Shown here piece by piece: positions 28,937 to 36,190 of a stretch of 64,000 bases of DNA. The notes beneath the pieces were generated by a model. The model worked only from the letters and a program-made list of their open reading frames with translations, was not told the DNA's origin and did not search any database. This DNA is from Lysobacteraceae bacterium NML95-0200. GTDB taxonomy: Bacteria; Pseudomonadota; Gammaproteobacteria; Xanthomonadales; Xanthomonadaceae. The DNA lies in the NCBI GenBank assembly GCA_002798255.1, contig NWQQ01000017.1, positions 62,001 to 126,000 on the forward strand, written 5' to 3'. The position numbers and the translations under genes are program-made. Every line of letters starts with the position of its first letter. Positions within the stretch are counted from its first letter, which is position 1.

Positions 28937-29199
28937 TCCAGGTAGTGAATGCCATCGATGGTCATGCAGGCCGGAGCCAGCGCCCAATCGTTCTCGGGTG
29001 GGTGCACTTGGGCAAGCAGCAGACTGTCGTAATCTGGATTCAAATAATCTGCAAGCTCATTGCAAAGCGAGAGTGCTTCTTTTTCACTTATGTCGCAAAC
29101 AAAAAAGGATGCTTGCCAATAGGGCGTAACACGACGCAGCCTGCGCATTATCGGTAGTCTGCATTCATTGTCATGGATGTCATAGCCGATGATATGCAT
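28933..29199 (-). CDS. cas2: Cas2 protein
   Basis: An 88-residue Cas2-like protein heading the adaptation operon. MHIIGYDIHDNECRLPIMRR carries the catalytic-type aspartate after the first strand, and YWQASFFVCDISEKEAL matches the YQxSVF region of Cas2. ATG 29199 is chosen because GGAGAGG lies just upstream; the frame is open 216 bases earlier without Cas2 similarity. It would form the Cas1-Cas2 integration complex. With the 111-residue copy downstream, cas1 is flanked by two Cas2-type genes. Confidence 0.82.
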   Translation of the reverse strand: MHIIGYDIHDNECRLPIMRRLRRVTPYWQASFFVCDISEKEALSLCNELADYLNPDYDSLLLAQVHPPENDWALAPACMTIDGIHYLE

Positions 29200-29271
29200 A
29201 TGCCTCTCCAATCCTTCGTAAGCTTTTGTAGCTGACGAGAAGCATGCCGTACCTTGCGCCTGTAGTTCGGA

Positions 29272-29285
29272 TTGCAATATTGCAA
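29272..29285. promoter_or_regulatory. TTGCAATATTGCAA palindrome (site 3), cas2-cas1 promoter
   Basis: A 14-bp perfect extension of the repeated palindrome, centred about 79 bases upstream of the minus-strand cas2 start. The placement suggests that the adaptation operon shares regulation with the cmr operon. Confidence 0.6.
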
Positions 29286-29544
29286 AGCAACTCGGAAGAG
29301 CCGGGCTGTTTTCAATGGTTTGCGTGTGTATTTTTAATTTTCCGAAGTGGGTTATGAAATGCATTTGCCGCCACAACCAATCCTTAAGGCAATTGCCGGA
29401 AAGATGGCCTGCCATTCACCTTTCGAGATAATGGCGCTGGGGATATTGTTTTTAGTATTTTTATAAGTCAGTATGGCTTTTATTTCAGTGTAGGGAATGC
29501 CTTTTGCATAATGACTGATCTGGGCGGATTGGCTGTTTCAGTGG

Positions 29545-29556
29545 TGCAATATTGCA
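29545..29556. promoter_or_regulatory. TGCAATATTGCA palindrome (site 4)
   Basis: Perfect copy, 42 bases upstream of the decayed glycine-zipper remnant at 29598-29668 and presumably belonging to its former promoter. Confidence 0.55.
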
Positions 29557-29597
29557 AGGCGCGGATGGGATGATGCTTTTGTCAGAATGCAGGTCTG

Positions 29598-29668
29598 GTG
29601 ACGGAGGCTGCATTCCCGCTGGCACTGGGTGTATTGCCTATGGTCTTTACAAATGGGTGGATGATTGA
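29598..29668 (+). pseudogene. decayed glycine-zipper copy (C-terminal remnant)
   Basis: About 70 bases align with the 3' end of the neighbouring 82-aa genes: VTEAAFPLALG in one frame, then after a one-base loss IAYGLYKWVDD and stop in the next. The N-terminal half is missing. The 29200-29747 stretch otherwise holds only palindrome sites 3-5 and promoter sequence. Confidence 0.7.
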
Positions 29669-29678
29669 GGCGGGCAGC

Positions 29679-29688
29679 GCAATATTGC
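29679..29688. promoter_or_regulatory. GCAATATTGC site 5 upstream of glycine-zipper gene A
   Basis: A 10-bp palindromic core in GCGCAATATTGCAAAGC. Its centre is 33 bases before a -10-like CATAAT at 29716-29721, thus about -44 from a predicted start near 29728, a typical activator position. Confidence 0.55.
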
Positions 29689-29747
29689 AAAGCATTTATT
29701 GAATCCGTAGTGCTTCATAATCACTGTATCCAAACAGGAGAGACATC

Positions 29748-29996
29748 ATGAGCAACGAAAACAAAGCAAAAGTGGCAGGTGCAGCGGGGGGTGCAACGGG
29801 TGTGGCTGGCTCCATTGGAACGGTGGCAGCGGCCGGTGCGGTGAAGGGATTGAGTGCTGCGGGCATTACTTCCGGCTTGGCTACTGTTGGTGGCGTGGTT
29901 GGCGGCGGCATGGCGGCAGGTTTGGTGACAGTGGCGGCGGCTCCGCTGGCGCTGGGCGGTATTGCCTATGGCCTTTACAAATGGCTGGATGATTGA
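29748..29996 (+). CDS. glycine-zipper small membrane protein A
   Basis: An 82-residue protein starting MSNENKAKVAGAAGG. It consists almost wholly of glycine/alanine-spaced hydrophobic helices (GVAGSIGTVAAAGAVKGLSA, then GVVGGGMAAGLVTVAAAPLA) and ends GGIAYGLYKWLDD. GAGAGAC precedes the ATG by a few bases. Repeated GxxxG and GGG spacing implies membrane insertion and helix packing. The SAAGITSGLATVGGVVGGGM segment resembles the ISG12/IFI6 (Ifi-6-16) pattern. It is one of six close paralogues in tandem beside the CRISPR array. No function is known; membrane effector or bacteriocin-like roles are speculative. Confidence 0.75.
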   Translation: MSNENKAKVAGAAGGATGVAGSIGTVAAAGAVKGLSAAGITSGLATVGGVVGGGMAAGLVTVAAAPLALGGIAYGLYKWLDD

Positions 29997-30006
29997 GGCA
30001 GGTGGC

Positions 30007-30017
30007 GCAACATTGCA
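30007..30017. promoter_or_regulatory. GCAACATTGCA, degenerate site 6 upstream of copy B
   Basis: One mismatch to the palindrome core (C for T). It is in the same position relative to the gene start as site 5, followed by the same CATAAT and CAGGAGAGACATC leader. Confidence 0.45.
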
Positions 30018-30075
30018 AAGCGTTTATCGAGTCTGCATCACTTCATAATCACTTTATTCAAACAGGAGAGACATC

Positions 30076-30324
30076 ATGAGCAACGAAAACAAAGCAAAAG
30101 TGGCAGGTGCAGCGGGGGGTGCAACGGGTGTGGCTGGCTCCATTGGAACGGTGGCAGCGGCCGGTGCGGTCAAGGGGTTGGGGGCTGCGGGTATCACTTC
30201 TGGCCTGGCTGCTGTTGGCAGCGTGGTTGGCGGCGGCATGGCGGCAGGTTTGGTGACAGTGGCGGCGGCTCCGCTGGCGCTGGGCGGTATTGCCTATGGC
30301 CTTTACAAATGGCTGGATGATTGA
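30076..30324 (+). CDS. glycine-zipper small membrane protein B
   Basis: An 82-residue paralogue of copy A with only four substitutions in the middle (GLGAAGITSGLAAVGSVVGG instead of GLSAAGITSGLATVGGVVGG). The leader, start codon context and C-terminal LYKWLDD are the same. The near identity at DNA level shows recent duplication. Both hydrophobic blocks are kept, so it is presumably functional. Confidence 0.75.
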   Translation: MSNENKAKVAGAAGGATGVAGSIGTVAAAGAVKGLGAAGITSGLAAVGSVVGGGMAAGLVTVAAAPLALGGIAYGLYKWLDD

Positions 30325-30334
30325 GGCGGGCAGC

Positions 30335-30344
30335 GCAATATTGC
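30335..30344. promoter_or_regulatory. GCAATATTGC site 7 upstream of the 54-aa gene
   Basis: Core palindrome followed by the same CATAAT and CAGGAGAGACATC leader as copies A, B and E, ending at ATG 30404. Confidence 0.5.
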
Positions 30345-30403
30345 AAAGCGTTTATCGAGTCTGCATCACTTCATAATCACTTTATCCAAACAGGAGAGAC
30401 ATC

Positions 30404-30568
30404 ATGAGCAACGGAGTCAACGCAAACATGGTAGGGGTAGCTGGCGTCGCAGCCGGTATGGCAGGTTCCATTGGTGCGGCGACTTTAGCAGGCTTGGTTT
30501 GCAAAATTGCGAGACGCATCAAGGTGTTTTTGAATGCCAAAATGCATTTGATTAGGGCGGGGTTGTAG
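30404..30568 (+). CDS. 54-aa chimeric glycine-zipper peptide
   Basis: A small open frame that shares promoter, leader and MSN start with copies A/B. It has a short glycine/alanine helix (VGVAGVAAGMAGSIGAATLA, residues 10-29) and then a strongly basic amphipathic tail (CKIARRIKVFLNAKMHLIRA). It looks like a paralogue whose second half was replaced. The cationic tail suggests membrane or nucleic-acid contact. Expression is likely given the intact leader, but the function is unknown. It is too short for standard gene calling. Confidence 0.5.
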   Translation: MSNGVNANMVGVAGVAAGMAGSIGAATLAGLVCKIARRIKVFLNAKMHLIRAGL

Positions 30569-30621
30569 ATGGCGTTTTATCTTAATGGAAATTTTATCAG
30601 TCAAAAATATGGGGGTGTTTT

Positions 30622-30798
30622 GTGAGTGACAATGGCGATTGTTTTGAAAATGTTTTTGGTGTGATGGCGGAAGAAAAAGACAATTTTTGGGTTGTAGATG
30701 ATTCGACTTTGGAAATCTCTCGTGGGCTGGGGTTGGGTGCGGTCGTGAGTGCCGCAGTGTTTTCTTGCCTTGCCACTTATTTCTATTGCAGAGATTGA
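30622..30798 (+). CDS. 58-aa acidic single-span protein (copy 1)
   Basis: A 58-residue frame starting at GTG with GGGGG six bases upstream. The acidic N-terminal half (DNGDCFENVFGVMAEEKDN) is followed by one alanine/glycine-rich membrane span ending SAAVFSCLATYFYCRD. It directly precedes glycine-zipper copy C. Two relatives (31148, 32002) share the ending ATYFYCRD and each precedes another zipper gene, so the pair behaves as a two-gene unit. This copy is the most diverged at its N-terminus. Confidence 0.55.
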   Translation: MSDNGDCFENVFGVMAEEKDNFWVVDDSTLEISRGLGLGAVVSAAVFSCLATYFYCRD

Positions 30799-30845
30799 TT
30801 GCCTGGTGGGTCTGTATTTGATGGGTTGCTGACAGGAGAATGATT

Positions 30846-31094
30846 ATGAGTAATGAAGCAGGTGCAAAGGCGGCAGGTGTGGCAAGTGGCGCAACGGGTG
30901 TGGTCGGTTCCATCGGAACGGTGGCAGCGGCCGGTGCGGTCAAGGGATTGAGTGCTGCGGGCATTACTTCCGGCTTGGCTACTGTTGGTGGCGTGGTTGG
31001 CGGTGGCATGGCGGCAGGTTTGGTGACAGTGGCGGCGGCTCCGCTGGCACTGGGCGGTATTGCCTATGGCCTTTACAAATGGCTGGATGATTGA
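30846..31094 (+). CDS. glycine-zipper small membrane protein C
   Basis: An 82-residue paralogue of the second subtype, starting MSNEAGAKAAGVASG. AGGAG seven bases upstream marks ATG 30846 as the start instead of the ATG six bases earlier. The central and C-terminal part (GLSAAGITSGLATVGGVVGG to LYKWLDD) is identical to copy A. It lies 47 bases after the 58-aa gene without its own TGCAATATTGCA site, so it is probably co-transcribed with it. Confidence 0.75.
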   Translation: MSNEAGAKAAGVASGATGVVGSIGTVAAAGAVKGLSAAGITSGLATVGGVVGGGMAAGLVTVAAAPLALGGIAYGLYKWLDD

Positions 31095-31147
31095 GGTGGT
31101 ATTGCGGGCGTGTTTGAAAATTATTAATGGCTGACTAGGGGTTTTTT

Positions 31148-31324
31148 ATGAGTAGTAGTGCTGATTTTCTTGATGAGATTTTTGGCGTGGGGTCGGGGGA
31201 TAAAGAAGATGCCCGGGATGGAAATGGCGCGGCTGTGGAAATTGCTGCTGGGGCGATAATGGGTGCAACTGTGAGTGCAGCGGTGTTTTATTGCCTTGCC
31301 ACTTATTTCTATTGCAGAGATTGA
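31148..31324 (+). CDS. 58-aa acidic single-span protein (copy 2)
   Basis: A 58-residue frame from ATG 31148. The N-terminus MSSSADFLDEIFGVGSGDKE is acidic; residues 30-52 form one alanine-rich membrane span (AAGAIMGATVSAAVFYCLAT), ending YFYCRD. Its neighbour 47 bases downstream is glycine-zipper copy D. It is nearly identical to the copy at 32002, which shows that the 58-aa/zipper pair was duplicated as a block. Confidence 0.6.
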   Translation: MSSSADFLDEIFGVGSGDKEDARDGNGAAVEIAAGAIMGATVSAAVFYCLATYFYCRD

Positions 31325-31371
31325 TTGCTTGATGGGTCTGTATTTGATGGGTTGCTGACAGGAGAATGATT

Positions 31372-31620
31372 ATGAGTAATGAAGCAGGTGCAAAGGCGGC
31401 AGGTGTGGCAAGTGGCGCAACGGGTGTAGTCGGTTCCATCGGAACGGTGGCAGCGGCAGGTGCGGTCAAGGGGTTGGGGGCTGCGGGCATTACTTCTGGT
31501 CTGGCGGCCATTGGCAGCGCGGTTGGCGGTGGCATGGCGGCAGGTTTGGTGACAGTGGCGGCGGCTCCGCTGGCGCTGGGCGGTATTGCCTATGGCCTTT
31601 ACAAATGGCTGGATGATTGA
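31372..31620 (+). CDS. glycine-zipper small membrane protein D
   Basis: An 82-residue MSNEAGAK-subtype paralogue with central GLGAAGITSGLAAIGSAVGG. The ATG preceded by CAGGAGAATGATT was taken. It pairs with the 58-aa gene at 31148. The C-terminal 35 residues equal those of copies A-C. Confidence 0.75.
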   Translation: MSNEAGAKAAGVASGATGVVGSIGTVAAAGAVKGLGAAGITSGLAAIGSAVGGGMAAGLVTVAAAPLALGGIAYGLYKWLDD

Positions 31621-31630
31621 GGCGGGCAGC

Positions 31631-31640
31631 GCAATATTGC
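31631..31640. promoter_or_regulatory. GCAATATTGC site 8 upstream of copy E
   Basis: Core palindrome in the same leader arrangement as site 5, ten bases after copy D's stop. Confidence 0.5.
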
Positions 31641-31699
31641 AAAGCGTTTATCGAGTCTGCATCACTTCATAATCACTTTATTCAAACAGGAGAGACATC

Positions 31700-31948
31700 A
31701 TGAGCAACGAAAACAAAGCAAAAGTGGCAGGTGCAGCGGGAGGTGCAACGGGTGTGGCTGGCTCCATTGGAACGGTGGCAGCGGCCGGTGCGGTGAAGGG
31801 ATTGAGTGCTGCAGGCATTACTTCCGGCTTGGCTACTGTTGGTGGCGTGGTTGGCGGTGGCATGGCGGCAGGTTTGGTGACAGTGGCGGCGGCTCCGCTG
31901 GCGCTGGGTGGTATTGCCTATGGCCTTTACAAATGGCTGGATGATTGA
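31700..31948 (+). CDS. glycine-zipper small membrane protein E
   Basis: Its protein sequence is identical to copy A (MSNENKAK subtype), with only a few silent DNA differences. It has its own palindrome and CATAAT promoter. Protein identity despite silent changes suggests selection or gene conversion keeping the copies the same. Confidence 0.75.
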   Translation: MSNENKAKVAGAAGGATGVAGSIGTVAAAGAVKGLSAAGITSGLATVGGVVGGGMAAGLVTVAAAPLALGGIAYGLYKWLDD

Positions 31949-32001
31949 GGTGGCATTGCGGGCGTGTTTGAAAATTATTAATGGCTGACTAGGGGGTTTT
32001 T

Positions 32002-32178
32002 ATGAGTAGTAGTGCTGATTTTCTTGATGAGATTTTTGGCGTGGGGTCGGGGGATAAAGAAGATGCCCGGGATGGAAATGGCACGGCTGTGGAAATTGCT
32101 GCTGGGGCGATAATGGGTGCAACTGTGAGTGCAGCGGTGTTTTATTGCCTTGCCACTTATTTCTATTGCAGAGATTGA
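32002..32178 (+). CDS. 58-aa acidic single-span protein (copy 3)
   Basis: A 58-residue frame differing from the copy at 31148 by about one residue (GTAVE for GAAVE). The preceding intergenic DNA (from the zipper stop through GGCTGACTAGGGG) is also nearly identical to that before copy 2, so it arose by segmental duplication. It precedes glycine-zipper copy F by 47 bases. Confidence 0.6.
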   Translation: MSSSADFLDEIFGVGSGDKEDARDGNGTAVEIAAGAIMGATVSAAVFYCLATYFYCRD

Positions 32179-32225
32179 TTGCTTGATGGGTCTGTATTTG
32201 ATGGATTGTTGACAGGAGAATGATT

Positions 32226-32474
32226 ATGAGTAATGAAGCAGGTGCAAAGGCGGCAGGTGTGGCGGGTGGCGTGACCGGGGTGGCTGGCTCGATTGGTACC
32301 GTGGCAGCGGCAGGTGCGGTCAAGGGGCTGGGGGCTGCGGGTATTACCTCTGGTCTGGCGGCCATTGGCAGCGTGGTTGGCGGCGGCATGGCAGCTGGTG
32401 TGGCCTGCACGGCAGCTGCACCCCTGGCAATTGGCGGGCTTGCCTATGGGCTCTACAAATGGCTGAGCGATTGA
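32226..32474 (+). CDS. glycine-zipper small membrane protein F
   Basis: The most diverged 82-residue copy: MSNEAGAKAAGVAGGVTGVA at the start, central GLGAAGITSGLAAIGSVVGG, and a changed second helix (GVACTAAAPLAIGGLAYGLY) ending KWLSD. It is the last member, followed by a terminator and the CRISPR array. Confidence 0.75.
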   Translation: MSNEAGAKAAGVAGGVTGVAGSIGTVAAAGAVKGLGAAGITSGLAAIGSVVGGGMAAGVACTAAAPLAIGGLAYGLYKWLSD

Positions 32475-32620
32475 GTCTATTTGTGGGGCTGCAAGCGGTT
32501 TTCTGATTTCAATAAAAAAGGCGGGCTTCTTGGGCATGGGGACAATTGGCATACCAGGGGCTCCTGATGAACTCGCTGCTGCCTGGCTTGCACCGGGACT
32601 GTTTTTCTGAAATTTTTTGT

Positions 32621-32654
32621 ACGCCTGCCAAGGTCACTTGGGCAGGCGTTTTTT
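32621..32654 (+). terminator. terminator after the glycine-zipper array
   Basis: The stem ACGCCTGCCAAG pairs with CTTGGGCAGGCGT (one bulged G) and is followed by TTTTTT. The 32475-32826 stretch otherwise shows no gene; its distal part borders the trailer end of the CRISPR array. Confidence 0.85.
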
Positions 32655-32826
32655 ATGGGGCTGGTTTGCTTTCGGGCGTTTTGGTTTGAGAAGACTCTGA
32701 AAATTGGATGGGCGAAGCACTGTGTTTTTTGCTACAGCTATTGGAGCAATTATTGGGTTGTGGCGTGACAAAAAGCATCAAGTGGCTGCGTTGCAGAAAA
32801 AACGCTGAACTGTTACGACGTATGGC

Positions 32827-34390
32827 GCTGGAGCGCCCTCAAAGTCGGGGCAGTGAGGGGACCGACATCGCCGCAAAATTGGCCGCTCGGCGAGCGTCTT
32901 AATCCCCTCAAAGTTGGGGCAGTGAGGGGACGGCGAACAATGAGTAAGCACACGCCGGGGCCGTGGGTCTTAATCCCCTCAAGGTCGGGGCAGTGAGGGG
33001 ACGTGGCTCTACATCCGCCAGCAGAAAACCGGGGCGTCTTAATCCCCTCAAAGTCGGGGCAGTGAGGGGACGCCAAGGGGGCGCTTGTCCATATCCACGG
33101 CGATCCGTCTTAATCCCCTCAAAGTCGGGGCAGTGAGGGGACATTTGCCACGAGTTGAAGTGCCGGGGTGTTAAGGTCTTAATCCCCTCAAAGTCGGGGC
33201 AGTGAGGGGACTCACGACTCATCCGTGTCATCCTCATCTGTTAATGTCTTAATCCCCTCAAAGTCGGGGCAGTGAGGGGACTAACAGCGCAGCGGAAAAC
33301 ATCCGCACCATCATGGTCTTAATCCCCTCAAAGTCGGGGCAGTGAGGGGACTTACAACCAATGGAAACGGTGCCGCTCCAGCGGGTCTTAATCCCCTCAA
33401 AGTCGGGGCAGTGAGGGGACTCTCTGTGCCGACGATGAGTCGGCAAGTGAAGCGTCTTAATCCCCTCAAAGTCGGGGCAGTGAGGGGACTGAGACAAGCA
33501 CTCGGGTACGATGAGAGTAACGTCTTAATCCCCTCAAAGTCGGGGCAGTGAGGGGACTTCATCGAGTAATCGATCGACTTCTTGTACTAGGTCTTAATCC
33601 CCTCAAAGTCGGGGCAGTGAGGGGACGCGTACAGGCGCTCTACGCTTTCTCCAAGCGGGGTCTTAATCCCCTCAAAGTCGGGGCAGTGAGGGGACGCATT
33701 ACGACCCTAAACTGGTAGCAAATAAGAAAGTCTTAATCCCCTCAAAGTCGGGGCAGTGAGGGGACCTAATGAATGCGTACTTCGATGAGGTATGCGAGTC
33801 TTAATCCCCTCAAAGTCGGGGCAGTGAGGGGACGGTCAAACTCACGGGTCCCAAAGATGACGTTACCGGTCTTAATCCCCTCAAAGTCGGGGCAGTGAGG
33901 GGACCTAAATGAGTACGGTACTGCTGAATTCCTACGTGCGTCTTAATCCCCTCAAAGTCGGGGCAGTGAGGGGACAAACAGCGCGGATTGACCCGTACTG
34001 GACACCCGAGTCTTAATCCCCTCAAAGTCGGGGCAGTGAGGGGACGATGACTACACCCAGCACATTGTCAACATTGTGTCTTAATCCCCTCAAAGTCGGG
34101 GCAGTGAGGGGACAAGACTTTACGGTCTTTGGACTGCGCAATCGCTGTCTTAATCCCCTCAAAGTCGGGGCAGTGAGGGGACGCAACGCGGTCTATTTGG
34201 ACATCGTGGGCGTGCGTCTTAATCCCCTCAAAGTCGGGGCAGTGAGGGGACCCTGTTCAAGGTCCACTTCGCCATAACCCGTATTGTCTTAATCCCCTCA
34301 AAGTCGGGGCAGTGAGGGGACACATAAAGGAGTTCTTCAGACTCCTACCGTACTGTCTTAATCCCCTCAAAGTCGGGGCAGTGAGGGGAC
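32827..34390 (-). CRISPR. CRISPR array, 23 repeats of 36 nt and 22 spacers
   Basis: Repeats recur every 69-71 bases with 33-35-nt unique spacers. Read on the minus strand each repeat begins GTCCCCTCACTG and ends GAGGGGATTAAGAC. CCCCTCA/TGAGGGG forms a hairpin followed by the eight-base tag ATTAAGAC expected for Cas6-processed type III crRNA. The repeats at the 32827 end are degenerate: the first has lost the last 14 bases of the minus-strand repeat, and the second and third have single changes. That marks the old, leader-distal end, so the leader lies above 34390. Twenty repeats are identical. Confidence 0.98.
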
Positions 34391-34650
34391 TCTACCGCAG
34401 AAAATTTTGTTTGACAATCAATTGCTTGCAATGCTGTTTGGGGTGGTCGTTTTTTCGCCAAACAGTTGGCTAAAATTTCGCCAGAATTTGCCGGTTGCCC
34501 TGCTTCTAAAAGGTATCGCAAGTCATTGTTTTTATGGATTTTTGTTGTCTGACAAGGCGCGCTGTCTGCTGGCTGTGGCTTTTTTTGCGAAAAGTTGGCT
34601 AAAAAATCACCAGGCCTATCGAAGAAGCCGACTGTACTCGCCCCCCTGGC
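34391..34650 (-). promoter_or_regulatory. CRISPR leader
   Basis: This gene-free stretch of about 300 bases beside the intact repeat end is AT-richer than its surroundings. It contains two related stretches of about 34 bases (34450-34484 and 34580-34613) sharing AGTTGGCTAAAA. Orientation follows from the repeat tag and the degenerate far end. The exact promoter was not resolved; minus-strand TTGCAA with a 17-base gap to AAAATT near 34405-34435 is a weak candidate. Confidence 0.7.
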
Positions 34651-34697
34651 GGGGGGCGGCATGAGGTATTTCTGGGGGGCAAGGCCGGGCGGAAGCA

Positions 34698-36053
34698 TTA
34701 TCTGTGCTGCCGGGGAAGGGGGAGACGGCCTTGCGTCATCCACTCTTCAATACGGGCACGGAACTGTGCCGGCGGGATGGGGGCGGGCGTTTTGTTGTCG
34801 CTGGTTTCCGGATGAGCCACCACATGCAGTGCGCCCTGCCGGGCACGGTCAAGTGCTTTGGAGCTAAGCGGCTGCCAGGAAAGCAGCATCTTGGTGCCAT
34901 AGGCCTGATGAGACAGGCGGCTGGCGATCTCGCCAATCTTGTACATGACATCGGCTTCTTTGGCGTCTCTTTTGCTGCCACCCCTTTTGTTCTTTTGTCC
35001 CTTGAGTGTGGCGGTCTTGGCTTCTACCACCAGCAGGCGGTTGCGATGACAGAGCACCAGATCGAGTTCGTTGGGGGTTTCTCCTCTCTTGATCCTGACG
35101 CCCAGCCCACGGCTCAGGCCGGGAATATCCTCGACCTGCCACCAGGCCCATTCTTCCAGCCAGCCGCCGGAGAGGTAGCGCGCCCAGTCGGCATTGGCAA
35201 AGGTGATGCTGGCGAGTTTCCCGTCATTGAGTTTGAAGCTGAGGATGCCTCTGTCTTTGAGTTCTTCAAGAATATGGCGGGGGAAGTAATCGGGCAGCCC
35301 TGACGCCTTGTCGGCGCGCACATTGTTTTTGATGGTTTCAGGGCGAGGGTGATTTTTATGCGGGTTGTAGGCTGCGTTTGCCCAGGCATTGAGAATGCTG
35401 ATGTGGTTGGGCTCCTGCCGAGCCATGAAGTTTTCGGTCAATTCACGGCGTGCTGCCATGGCTTCAAGCTGACGCGGCTGATCGGAAAGCATGGATTCGA
35501 CTTCATAGCCACTGACTTCCAGAAACTGGCGAATATCCAGTGCAACCTGCATGGGTTCTTCGTGTTGATCGGGAAGCAGCCACTGGAATTCTTCGGTTTC
35601 GGTACTGGTATAGGTGATTTGCGTGTCGAACCGATTATCCGGGTCATCGCGAAGGTCTTTCGCGATATCGTGCAGCACCAGCGCCATGATCTTGGTGCCG
35701 CCGGTGATATCAAAGACCAGTTGATGATCGCGGTGGCGATCAGCCCAGCTGCGAAGGCGGGGTGCCAGATCTTGCTTCAGCCTGGCGTAGCTTTCGCCGT
35801 TGTGATCGAGCTTGATGTCCTTGCAGTCAATTTGCCAGCCATGCGCTTGCCGCAGATATTCGGCCTGTTTCTTGACGGCGCCCACCTGGCCGCGCTTGGA
35901 TCTGGTTTCGATCAGCAGCAGGGTGTCGATGAGTGCGCCGTACTGGTGCATGGCCAGTACCAGTGGCATGACGTAGTCGCTGATGACGTAAATCCGTAGT
36001 TGGCACTTTTCTTCAGTGTTGCCGGCCGGTGGCTGGGTATCGGCATGGGACAT
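34698..36053 (-). CDS. Card1/Can2-like CARF nuclease (DUF1887 family)
   Basis: A 451-residue type III effector. The CARF domain (about 15-165) has the loop FDITGGTK (114-121), a middle winged-helix-like region follows, and a C-terminal PD-(D/E)xK nuclease has E300 in GGWLEEW, D331 in NELD, and E344/K346 in VVEAKT. This is the Card1/Can2 arrangement; characterised members cut DNA and RNA when cyclic tetra-adenylate binds. ATG 36053 has AAGGA eight bases upstream; the frame is open 108 bases further. It is divergent from csx16 with palindrome site 9 between them. Confidence 0.88.
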   Translation of the reverse strand: MSHADTQPPAGNTEEKCQLRIYVISDYVMPLVLAMHQYGALIDTLLLIETRSKRGQVGAVKKQAEYLRQAHGWQIDCKDIKLDHNGESYARLKQDLAPRLRSWADRHRDHQLVFDITGGTKIMALVLHDIAKDLRDDPDNRFDTQITYTSTETEEFQWLLPDQHEEPMQVALDIRQFLEVSGYEVESMLSDQPRQLEAMAARRELTENFMARQEPNHISILNAWANAAYNPHKNHPRPETIKNNVRADKASGLPDYFPRHILEELKDRGILSFKLNDGKLASITFANADWARYLSGGWLEEWAWWQVEDIPGLSRGLGVRIKRGETPNELDLVLCHRNRLLVVEAKTATLKGQKNKRGGSKRDAKEADVMYKIGEIASRLSHQAYGTKMLLSWQPLSSKALDRARQGALHVVAHPETSDNKTPAPIPPAQFRARIEEWMTQGRLPLPRQHR

Positions 36054-36111
36054 GGGCAAATTCCTTATCAGAAGCGTTAGTTTGAGCCGGTGCCAGACAG
36101 GCATGGCAGCT

Positions 36112-36123
36112 TGCAATGTTGCA
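36112..36123. promoter_or_regulatory. TGCAATGTTGCA, site 9 between card1-like gene and csx16
   Basis: One-mismatch copy of the palindrome, about 59 bases upstream of the CARF nuclease start and 68 bases upstream of csx16, so it could serve both divergent promoters. Confidence 0.5.
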
Positions 36124-36190
36124 GGATACGAAGGCTTTATGGCTTTTGCCATCATTGCCACCGGTTTAAATTGAAAACGAGGCAGATGCC

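Noticed and set aside
32708-34277. Open frames across the array (for example 32708-32902, 32813-33076, 33342-33551, 34047-34277)
   Set aside because: They are translations of CRISPR repeats and spacers; the repeating SPHCPDFEGIKT or LNPLKVGAVRG peptide comes from the repeat itself.
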